Shown: positions 1 to 4,867 of the stretch, piece by piece
Numbering within the stretch: the stretch's first letter is position 1
Layout of the letters: the number at the start of each line of letters is the position of its first letter
Assembly (NCBI GenBank): GCA_937896185.1
Contig: CALBMG010000113.1
Location: 1 to 5,743, forward strand
Direction of reading: 5' to 3'
Source: an uncultured Microbacteriaceae bacterium
Lineage (GTDB): Bacteria; Actinomycetota; Actinomycetes; Actinomycetales; Microbacteriaceae
Length of the DNA stretch: 5,743 nt
Translations under genes and position numbers: made by a program
The notes under the pieces: model-generated
What the model was told of the DNA's origin: nothing
The model's database searches: none
What the model saw: the letters and a program-made list of their open reading frames with translations, nothing else

Positions 1-2
1 GG

Positions 3-107
3 CGCCGGGCCTTGCCATTCGTAAGCGACAGTACCCGGCGGATGTTGGTACCAGCCCGGATCCTTGTAGTCATCGCGGGCGAGACCCTCGACAACGTCTA
101 CAACTAG
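3..107 (+). CDS. Possible C-terminal end of an upstream gene, cut by the window edge (strand uncertain)
   Basis: A plus-strand frame is open from base 3 to a TAG at 105-107 and would end in ...GETLDNVYN. By hand count, G or C occupies the first, second and third codon positions in about 21, 15 and 27 of 34 codons, which is coding-like. Two things argue against it: four of its five Arg codons are CGG and three of its five Val codons are GTA, both uncommon in metY and metX. The exactly antisense frame is also open (3-194) and reads as plausible protein, with the segment DPGWYQHPPGTVAYEW, but it has no ATG, GTG or TTG start. If the plus reading is right, the stop lies 2 nt before the ung GTG, which would suggest translational coupling. 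I recognise no family in either reading, and this could also be non-coding or a gene remnant. Confidence 0.35.
   Translation, partial: RRALPFVSDSTRRMLVPARILVVIAGETLDNVYN
99..104 (+). promoter_or_regulatory. Candidate -10 box for leaderless ung
   Basis: TACAAC matches TATAAT at four of six positions and ends 5 nt before the ung GTG at 110. There is no Shine-Dalgarno upstream of ung. The arrangement resembles the clearer boxes before the acetyltransferase and nnrD genes. No good -35 is visible. If the plus-strand edge fragment is real, this box lies inside its last codons and ung may simply be coupled to it. Confidence 0.3.
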
Positions 108-109
108 GC

Positions 110-799
110 GTGAACCTCGACGAACTGACCCGCGAGGTTCACCCCTCGTGGCGTTCGTTGATTGACAGCCACCGAGCCCTGCTCGAGGAAATCCTCACCG
201 AGCTCCACGCGAGGCAAGGCCGAGGCGAGGTTATCGCGCCTACTTTCCCCCACATCCTTCGGGTACTCCACACCGATCGGGCCGCAATACGCGTCTTGAT
301 CGTGGGACAGGACCCTTATCCCACGGCTGGGCATGCCGTGGGGCTCAGCTTTGCGACCGAAAAGTCGACTCGGCCTCTCCCCCGAAGTCTGGCCAACATT
401 TTTCGCGAACTTGCCACAGACACCGGGAGGCAAGCTCCCGAATCGGGCGACCTGACCGGTTGGGCGGAGCAGGGTGTGATGCTGCTGAATCGAGTGCTAA
501 CCGTCACTGTCGGCGAAGCGGGCTCTCATCGCGGGATCGGTTGGGAACGTTTCACCGACGCGATCGTCGAATCGCTAATTGCCCGCGACACCCCGTTGGT
601 GGCCATCCTGTGGGGCGCGGATGCACAAACGCTGCGGCCGATACTCGGAGATGCTCCTGTTATTTCTTCGGCACACCCTTCACCCCTATCCGCGCACCGA
701 GGTTTCGTGGGCTCACGACCCTTCACCCGGACAAATGCGTTGCTCGAAGCGGCACACGCCGAACCGGTTCGGTGGGATAAAACAACGAGCAGCTACTGA
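110..799 (+). CDS. ung: Uracil-DNA glycosylase, family 1 (UNG)
   Basis: This is a cytosolic base-excision repair enzyme that hydrolyses the N-glycosidic bond of uracil in DNA. The 229-residue length is normal for family 1. The diagnostic motifs are in order: GQDPYP at 66-71 with catalytic Asp68 and thymine-excluding Tyr70, the uracil-stacking Phe81, the PRSLANIF loop at 91-98, LLNRVLTV at 125-132 with uracil-reading Asn127, and HPSPLSAHRGF at 189-199 with catalytic His189 in the DNA-intercalation loop. His is replaced by Pro after DPY, as in mycobacterial-type enzymes. The GTG at 110 gives an N-terminus of normal family length. No Shine-Dalgarno precedes it, so it is either leaderless or coupled to an upstream stop at 105-107. 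The next gene begins 14 nt after the TGA. In mycobacteria ung follows thiL, but the edge fragment here does not look like the ThiL C-terminus. The assignment is essentially certain. Confidence 0.97.
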   Translation: MNLDELTREVHPSWRSLIDSHRALLEEILTELHARQGRGEVIAPTFPHILRVLHTDRAAIRVLIVGQDPYPTAGHAVGLSFATEKSTRPLPRSLANIFRELATDTGRQAPESGDLTGWAEQGVMLLNRVLTVTVGEAGSHRGIGWERFTDAIVESLIARDTPLVAILWGADAQTLRPILGDAPVISSAHPSPLSAHRGFVGSRPFTRTNALLEAAHAEPVRWDKTTSSY

Positions 800-801
800 A
801 A

Positions 802-807
802 TACACT
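802..807 (+). promoter_or_regulatory. -10 box for a probably leaderless acetyltransferase mRNA
   Basis: TACACT fits the actinobacterial TANNNT -10 consensus. It lies 2 nt after the ung stop and is separated from the ATG at 814 by exactly 6 nt, so transcription would start at or next to the A of the ATG. No Shine-Dalgarno is present in the 14-nt gap, which fits a leaderless transcript. The -35 region shows nothing convincing. Confidence 0.55.
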
Positions 808-813
808 GACACC

Positions 814-1326
814 ATGAGCCACGACATCAGCTTGCGCCCCGTAACCGGGGACGATGCCGCACAAATCGTGGACATCTACAACAACTACATCGCCACCTCG
901 ACCGTCACCTTTGACGAAGCACCGTGGGACACCGAGTCGATGTTGCACAAGATTCACTCCATTCGGGACAAGGGGCTCCCTTTCCTGGTTGTAGAAGTTG
1001 ACGGCGTCGTGGCGGGTTACGGCTACCTTTCCACATGGCGCGAAAAGAGTGCATTCGACCGAACAGCCGAGAACACTCTGTATTTGCGACCGGAGTTCCA
1101 GGGAATGGGTGCCGGCGGCAGGCTCTTGGATGCGCTTCTTTCCGAGGGGCAGGTCGCGGGGATTCGCGAGGTTGTTGCCGTGATCACCGACAGTGACGAC
1201 GCCACAGGATCAATCGCGCTCCACACCGCACGCGGCTTCGAGCAGGTCGGCAGCATGCCGAACGTGGGCTACAAATTCGGTCGTTGGCTGGGCGTCGTCA
1301 TGATGCAGAAATCTCTGCGCGGTTAG
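814..1326 (+). CDS. GNAT N-acetyltransferase, phosphinothricin/methionine-sulfoximine acetyltransferase (PAT/MnaT) type
   Basis: This is a 170-residue single-domain GNAT enzyme that would transfer acetyl from acetyl-CoA to an amino group of a small molecule in the cytosol. The PAT/Bar/MnaT signature is visible: the N-terminal LRPVTGDDAAQIVDIYNNYI (7-26), STVTFDEAP (29-37), VAGYGYLSTWREKSAFDRT (66-84), Glu86 just before the strand TLYL, the acetyl-CoA pyrophosphate loop QGMGAGGRLL (96-105), and the C-terminal HTARGFEQVG...YKFGRWLGVVMM segment typical of the family. Family members acetylate phosphinothricin, methionine sulfoximine, methionine sulfone or methionine. The substrate cannot be read from sequence, so I give no gene symbol. 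It sits directly upstream of metY and metX on the same strand, which makes a methionine-related substrate attractive but unproven. It probably has its own promoter, with TACACT ending 6 nt before the ATG. Confidence 0.88.
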   Translation: MSHDISLRPVTGDDAAQIVDIYNNYIATSTVTFDEAPWDTESMLHKIHSIRDKGLPFLVVEVDGVVAGYGYLSTWREKSAFDRTAENTLYLRPEFQGMGAGGRLLDALLSEGQVAGIREVVAVITDSDDATGSIALHTARGFEQVGSMPNVGYKFGRWLGVVMMQKSLRG

Positions 1327-1421
1327 GTCACCAACGCTTTCGTTACCTTGTGTGACGACGACAGTTGGGGAAACCCCCGAGGGTATTTACTCTGGAGGGA
1401 CTCTTGAACGAAAGGTTCCCC
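1327..1421 (+). promoter_or_regulatory. metY leader with several hairpins, two of them mutually exclusive
   Basis: This 95-nt gap holds dense inverted repeats. GTCAC (1327-1331) can pair with GTGAC (1352-1356), enclosing an AACG-CTTT-CGTT hairpin (1333-1344). GGGG-AAA-CCCC (1367-1377) is a perfect hairpin. The same C run, as CCCCCGAG (1374-1381), can instead pair with CTCtGGaGGG (1390-1399, lowercase bases bulged), which would bury the GGAGGG at 1394-1399. The two pairings exclude one another, the usual logic of a cis-acting switch. A weak promoter-like TTTACT lies at 1386-1391; if it is the real -10, the upstream structures are not in the mRNA and would have to act as DNA elements or as a terminator of the preceding gene. 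I recognise no known riboswitch class. Confidence 0.35.
1410..1415 (+). promoter_or_regulatory. Ribosome binding site for metY
   Basis: GAAAGG lies 6 nt before the ATG at 1422, the start that matches the family N-terminus ([13 protein letters not shown]). A stronger GGAGGG at 1394-1399 lies further upstream, 4 nt before an in-frame TTG at 1404, which would add six residues (MNERFP) to the protein. Confidence 0.55.
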
Positions 1422-2723
1422 ATGTCTTGGAAGTTTGAAACCCAGCAGATCCACGCTGGTGCAGCGCCCGACCCCACGACGAACGCACGTGCAACGCCGA
1501 TTTATCGCACCACGGCGTACGTCTTTGACAACGCAGACCACGCAAAGAACCTGTTTGCTTTGGCGGAATTCGGCAACATCTATACCCGCATCATGAACCC
1601 CACTCAGGACGTGGTCGAAAAGCGCATCGCCGCGCTCGAGGGAGGCACCGCAGCTCTGCTCGTGTCGTCGGGCCAGGCCGCAATCACCTACTCGGTATTG
1701 AACATTGCCGGCGCCGGCGACCACATTGTGGCATCATCCAGCATCTACGGCGGCACTTACAACCTGTTCAACTACACCCTCGCCAAGCTGGGCATCGAGG
1801 TCACGTTTGTTGAAAACCAGGACGACCTCGAGGAATGGCGTAACGCCGTTCGCCCCAACACGAAGCTGTTCTTTGCCGAGACCATCGCGAACCCACAGAT
1901 CAACGTGTTGGACATCGCCGGAGTTTCGGGCGTCGCACACGAGGCACACCTGCCGTTGATTGTCGACAACACCATCGCCACCCCCTACCTGATTCGTCCG
2001 TTCGAGCACGGCGCCGACATCGTCGTCCACTCGGCGACTAAGTTCCTCGGTGGCCACGGCACTGTTGTTGCCGGTGCGATCGTCGACGGCGGCAAGTTCG
2101 AATGGTCGAAGAATGTCGACAAGTTCCCCGGCCTCACCGAGCCCGACCCCTCGTACCACGGAGCCTCGTTCACCACCGTTCTGGGTGATGGCATTGCCTA
2201 CATCATCAAGGCGCGCGTACAGTTGCTGCGTGACGTCGGAGCCGCACTGTCCCCCGATAACGCGTTTGCTGTACTGCAGGGCATCGAGACCCTCAGCCTG
2301 CGCATCGAACGTCACGTCGAAAACGCACTTGCTGTGGCCCGCTGGTTGGAAGCCCACGACGACGTCGCCTCGGTGTCGTACGCAGGCCTGGAATCGAGCC
2401 CCTGGTACGCGGCAGGTCAGAAGTACGCCCCCAAGGGCACTGGCGCCGTTCTCTCGTTCGAACTCAAGGGCGGCGTAAACGCCGGCCGTGCGCTGGTCGA
2501 GAGCACCGAACTGTTCAGCCACGTGGCCAACATTGGTGACGTGCGTTCGCTGATCATCCACCCTGCGTCGACGACCCACTCGCAGTTGACCCCCGAACAG
2601 CAGCTGACCTCGGGTGTCACCCCCGGTTTGGTCCGCCTCTCTGTCGGCCTCGAGCACATCGACGACATCCTCGCCGACCTCGAGAACGGCTTTGCCGCGG
2701 CACGTAAGGCAGCACTCAACTAA
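1422..2723 (+). CDS. metY: O-acetylhomoserine sulfhydrylase (PLP-dependent)
   Basis: MetY replaces the acetyl group of O-acetyl-L-homoserine with sulfide to make homocysteine, the direct-sulfhydrylation step to methionine. It is a cytosolic, normally tetrameric fold-type I PLP enzyme of the Cys/Met metabolism family. From ATG 1422 it has 433 residues, typical for MetY. Visible features are Tyr54-x-Arg56 of YTRIMNPT (phosphate contact from the neighbouring subunit), SSGQAA (82-87), Asp182 in [10 protein letters not shown] facing the pyridine nitrogen, the PLP Schiff-base Lys207 in [11 protein letters not shown], the sulfhydrylase-type insertion around [13 protein letters not shown] (235-247), [10 protein letters not shown] (380-389) and substrate-carboxylate Arg405 in RLSVGLEH. 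The insertion favours MetY over MetB, and metX downstream supplies the substrate. An in-frame TTG at 1404 with a better Shine-Dalgarno is an alternative start. A further upstream TTG at 1365 lies in the structured leader and is unlikely. Confidence 0.95.
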   Translation: MSWKFETQQIHAGAAPDPTTNARATPIYRTTAYVFDNADHAKNLFALAEFGNIYTRIMNPTQDVVEKRIAALEGGTAALLVSSGQAAITYSVLNIAGAGDHIVASSSIYGGTYNLFNYTLAKLGIEVTFVENQDDLEEWRNAVRPNTKLFFAETIANPQINVLDIAGVSGVAHEAHLPLIVDNTIATPYLIRPFEHGADIVVHSATKFLGGHGTVVAGAIVDGGKFEWSKNVDKFPGLTEPDPSYHGASFTTVLGDGIAYIIKARVQLLRDVGAALSPDNAFAVLQGIETLSLRIERHVENALAVARWLEAHDDVASVSYAGLESSPWYAAGQKYAPKGTGAVLSFELKGGVNAGRALVESTELFSHVANIGDVRSLIIHPASTTHSQLTPEQQLTSGVTPGLVRLSVGLEHIDDILADLENGFAAARKAALN

Positions 2724-2740
2724 CACGTTGATGTTTCGTG

Positions 2741-2770
2741 ATGGGCGTCGAGCGCAGGCTCGGCGCCCAT
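2741..2770 (+). terminator. Strong hairpin between metY and metX (terminator or attenuator without a U tract)
   Basis: The arms ATGGGCG (2741-2747) and CGCCCAT (2764-2770) enclose a T-G wobble and CGAGC/GCTCG (2749-2753 and 2758-2762) around a GCAG loop. This makes a 13-bp stem with no unpaired base in either arm, and wobble pairs could extend it below to 2738-2773. It begins 17 nt after the metY stop. The 3' side reads TGCCGTATC, not a U run, which is common for actinobacterial hairpins but makes intrinsic termination uncertain. It may separate metY and metX expression or stabilise the metY mRNA end. Confidence 0.65.
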
Positions 2771-2784
2771 TGCCGTATCAGGGA

Positions 2785-2793
2785 TGCGAGAAT
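2785..2793 (+). promoter_or_regulatory. Possible extended -10 promoter for metX
   Basis: TGC followed by GAGAAT fits an extended -10 (TGN plus a hexamer matching TATAAT at four of six positions), with transcription expected to begin within a few bases of the metX ATG at 2803. No Shine-Dalgarno precedes that ATG beyond a weak GAGA, so a leaderless or near-leaderless metX mRNA started after the 2741-2770 hairpin is plausible. No clear -35 is visible. Confidence 0.3.
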
Positions 2794-2802
2794 AGAGACA
2801 CC

Positions 2803-3999
2803 ATGGATTGGCAGATGTCTGAAGAAACGGTTCCCTCGGCTTTCGTGACCGAGGCGCACAGCCGTTCATTGGGCGCGCCACCCGTGACCGGCGCATGGCG
2901 CGATGGCGACCACCCGGGCAACCGTCGATTCGCTTTTGTTGGCGATGTTGCACTCGAGAGCGGCAGCGTCCTTCCCCGTGTGCGCATGGCGTACGAGACC
3001 TGGGGCACGTTGAACGCGGACGCGTCGAACGCACTGTTGCTGGTTCATTCGCTCACCGCAGATTCTCACGCCGTCGGCGTCGCAGGCCCAGGGCACGTGA
3101 CCGACGGCTGGTGGAATCCCATCGTGGGACCCGGACTTGCTATTGACACCGACAAATGGTTTGTGGTCTGCCCCAACACACTGGGCGGCTGCCAGGGATC
3201 AACGGGACCCTCGTCGGTGACCACCGACGGGCGCGAATGGGGTTCACGTTTCCCCTACCTGACGATTCGCGACCAAACCACCGCATTGAAGCAGCTCGCC
3301 GACTCACTCGGAATCGACCAGTGGGGTGCCGTCGTCGGCGGCAGCGCAGCGGGAATGAGCGCACTCGAATACGCGGTCACATACCCCGACAAGGTTGAAC
3401 GGCTGGCCCTGCTCGCCACGACAGCGATTACGAGCGCCGACCAGATTTCGTTGAACTGCGTGCAAACCGAAGCCGTCCGAATGGACCCCGAGTTCTCAGA
3501 TGGCGACTACTACGAAAACGAGGTCGGCCCTTACCGCGGCCTCGCACTGGCGCGCCGCTTGGCGTTGTTGTCGTACCGCTCCCCCGAGGAATTCAACGAC
3601 CGTTTTGACCGTTCGTGGCAGAGCGGCATCAGCCCCTTGGGCGCCGGCGGCCGTTTCGCCGTCGAAAGCTACCTCGACTTCCACGGCAACAAATTCACCC
3701 GACGGTTCGACGCAAATTCCTACATTTCGCTCGTGGACGCCATGAGCTCACACGATGTGACCCGTGATCGTGGTTCGTTGAAGGACGTGTTGGGAACGGT
3801 AACCGCACGCGCAATTGTGGTGGGAATCGACTCGGACCGTTTGTTCCCTCTCGAGCAACAGATCACCCTGGCGGAATACTTGCCGGGACACATCGGCGGC
3901 CGTGATGCTCGTGTCATGTCGTCACCCTTCGGTCACGACGCGTTCCTGATCGACCACGACACTGTGGCCGGATACCTGCGCGAACTGCTCGACGACTAG
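2803..3999 (+). CDS. metX: Homoserine O-acyltransferase (MetX, alpha/beta-hydrolase fold)
   Basis: MetX transfers an acyl group, normally acetyl from acetyl-CoA, to the homoserine hydroxyl and feeds MetY just upstream. From ATG 2803 it has 398 residues, normal for the family; an in-frame ATG at 2815 is also possible. Family landmarks are MAYETWGTLN (62-71), HSLTADSHAVG (82-92), the signature NTLGGCQGSTGPSS (125-138), nucleophile Ser181 in GGSAAGM, GDYYENEVGPYRGLALARR (234-252), catalytic Asp345 in DSDRLFP and His378 in GHDAFLID. The nucleophile elbow is GGSAAG where I expect GGSMGG or similar, a mild oddity that leaves the triad intact. Acetyl versus succinyl preference cannot be read reliably; acetyl is inferred from the partner MetY. 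The frame stays open upstream to 2614, but that part overlaps metY and the hairpin and is not coding. The TAG stop shares a CTAG with the convergent nnrD stop. Confidence 0.95.
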   Translation: MDWQMSEETVPSAFVTEAHSRSLGAPPVTGAWRDGDHPGNRRFAFVGDVALESGSVLPRVRMAYETWGTLNADASNALLLVHSLTADSHAVGVAGPGHVTDGWWNPIVGPGLAIDTDKWFVVCPNTLGGCQGSTGPSSVTTDGREWGSRFPYLTIRDQTTALKQLADSLGIDQWGAVVGGSAAGMSALEYAVTYPDKVERLALLATTAITSADQISLNCVQTEAVRMDPEFSDGDYYENEVGPYRGLALARRLALLSYRSPEEFNDRFDRSWQSGISPLGAGGRFAVESYLDFHGNKFTRRFDANSYISLVDAMSSHDVTRDRGSLKDVLGTVTARAIVVGIDSDRLFPLEQQITLAEYLPGHIGGRDARVMSSPFGHDAFLIDHDTVAGYLRELLDD

Positions 4000-4817
4000 T
4001 CGGATTCGGGCGCAACCAGCCCGGCGATAACCTGTGGGATCTGGGCGACCAGTTCGGCCAGCACAAACGGGCCACCCTGTGACGCGCGATGCGCCGCCTC
4101 GGAGTGAATCCACACCGAGGTCGCGGCAATGGGGACCAAGTCAGCCTCAGATACCTCGCCGTGGGCGCACTGCGAGGCAAGGATTGCCCCCATGATTCCC
4201 GCGAGAACGTCCCCGGCCCCGGCGATAGCCAGCCACGAGGTGGGGGCATCGAGGCGCACACTGCCCCCTGCGCCGGCAACATAGGTCGTGGCCCCCTTGA
4301 GCACCACCGTGACACCCAAGAATCGTGCGGCCAGCGTGGCGAATTCTTCGGGCTCTGCCTCGACTGCAGCGCGGGATACGCCCAACAACTGGGCCAGTTC
4401 GCCCGCATGCGGTGTGGCAATCACCAGACCGCGTGCATGACGTGACAACAAATTCAGCGCACCCGCATCGACGACAGCAGGGAGAGCTTCATCCAAAATT
4501 CGTGCCGCGGCAACCAGCTGAGCGCCATCAACTGTGGTGACACCAGAACCGACCACCCACGCCCCAGCGCGCGAATCGCCGAGCACGACTTCGGGACGGT
4601 GTTGCAACACTGCAGCACCCACTGCCTCGGGTCCGACATATCGAACCATGCCGATACCCGCATGCAGTGCGCCATCGACGCCCAACAGCGCCGCACCCGG
4701 GTAATTAACCGAGCCGGTCACGAACCCCACGACACCTCGAGAGTACTTATCCGAGCCACTGTGCGGGGCGTGAACATAGTCGCGCGCTTCGTCCGCGGTA
4801 AAGGCTCGTGCACTCAC
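3996..4817 (-). CDS. nnrD: ADP/ATP-dependent (S)-NAD(P)H-hydrate dehydratase
   Basis: This cytosolic metabolite-repair enzyme uses ADP or ATP to dehydrate the S form of NADHX or NADPHX, restoring NADH or NADPH. It has 273 residues and is a ribokinase-fold YjeF C-terminal domain standing alone, without the fused NnrE epimerase domain found in E. coli Nnr. Landmarks are KYSRGVVGFVTGSVNYPGAA (24-43), VVDAGALNLL (115-124), TPHAGELAQLLG (135-146), VVLKGATTYVA (171-181) and the anion-hole motif AGAGDVLAG (199-207) with Asp203. The GTG start at 4817 is preceded on the minus strand by TAGGCT and then 6 nt, suggesting a leaderless mRNA. An ATG 4 nt upstream (4821-4819) is out of frame. It diverges from the flavin reductase gene and converges on metX with the stop codons overlapping. 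The matching epimerase gene is not in this window. Confidence 0.95.
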   Translation of the reverse strand: MSARAFTADEARDYVHAPHSGSDKYSRGVVGFVTGSVNYPGAALLGVDGALHAGIGMVRYVGPEAVGAAVLQHRPEVVLGDSRAGAWVVGSGVTTVDGAQLVAAARILDEALPAVVDAGALNLLSRHARGLVIATPHAGELAQLLGVSRAAVEAEPEEFATLAARFLGVTVVLKGATTYVAGAGGSVRLDAPTSWLAIAGAGDVLAGIMGAILASQCAHGEVSEADLVPIAATSVWIHSEAAHRASQGGPFVLAELVAQIPQVIAGLVAPESD

Positions 4818-4823
4818 GCATCC

Positions 4824-4829
4824 AGCCTA
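4824..4829 (-). promoter_or_regulatory. -10 box for probably leaderless nnrD
   Basis: Read on the minus strand, TAGGCT fits TANNNT and is separated by exactly 6 nt from the nnrD GTG at 4817, the same geometry as TACACT before the acetyltransferase gene. No proper Shine-Dalgarno lies between. Its -35 region overlaps the opposite-strand promoter of the flavin reductase gene. Confidence 0.5.
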
Positions 4830-4839
4830 AAGGTGTCGA

Positions 4840-4845
4840 TAGTGT
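4840..4845 (+). promoter_or_regulatory. Candidate -10 box for the OYE-family gene
   Basis: TAGTGT fits TANNNT and would start transcription near 4852, leaving a short leader that contains the ribosome binding site. It lies back to back with the nnrD -10 (4824-4829), so polymerase binding at the two promoters would probably interfere. No clear -35 is seen. Confidence 0.4.
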
Positions 4846-4857
4846 GGAAGAAACATC

Positions 4858-4863
4858 GAGGAG
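4858..4863 (+). promoter_or_regulatory. Ribosome binding site for the OYE-family gene
   Basis: GAGGAG lies 4 nt before the ATG at 4868. It is one of the few clear Shine-Dalgarno sequences in the window and fixes this start, which also gives the expected family N-terminus. Confidence 0.65.
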
Positions 4864-4867
4864 CACC

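Noticed and set aside
1333..1356. Intrinsic terminator of the acetyltransferase gene
   Set aside because: The AACG-CTTT-CGTT stem is only 4 bp and no U tract follows, so I treat it as part of the metY leader and not as a terminator call.
1393..1421. SAM-I (S-box) riboswitch suggested by GGAGGGAC upstream of metY
   Set aside because: Only this core-like string matches. The downstream GGCAACC element and the closing P1 helix are absent, and the string is too close to the start codon for a complete S-box.
1734..2726. A 330-codon open frame on the minus strand opposite metY
   Set aside because: It lies antisense to a clear metY with all catalytic motifs. Its composition (many Val, Gly, Asp and Arg) is what the reverse complement of a GC-rich gene gives, and no family is recognisable.
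2614..2802. N-terminal extension of metX back to 2614
   Set aside because: It would overlap metY by about 110 nt, run through the intergenic hairpin and give a low-complexity Ser/Thr/Arg-rich extension unlike MetX. ATG 2803 gives the normal family length.
3914..4420. A 168-codon minus-strand frame overlapping nnrD
   Set aside because: It is an out-of-frame shadow of nnrD rich in Arg, Pro and Ser; the nnrD frame carries the conserved motifs.
4747..4821. ATG at 4821-4819 on the minus strand as the nnrD start
   Set aside because: It is out of frame with nnrD and reads into a different frame that stops at 4747-4749. The GTG at 4817 leads directly into the conserved protein.
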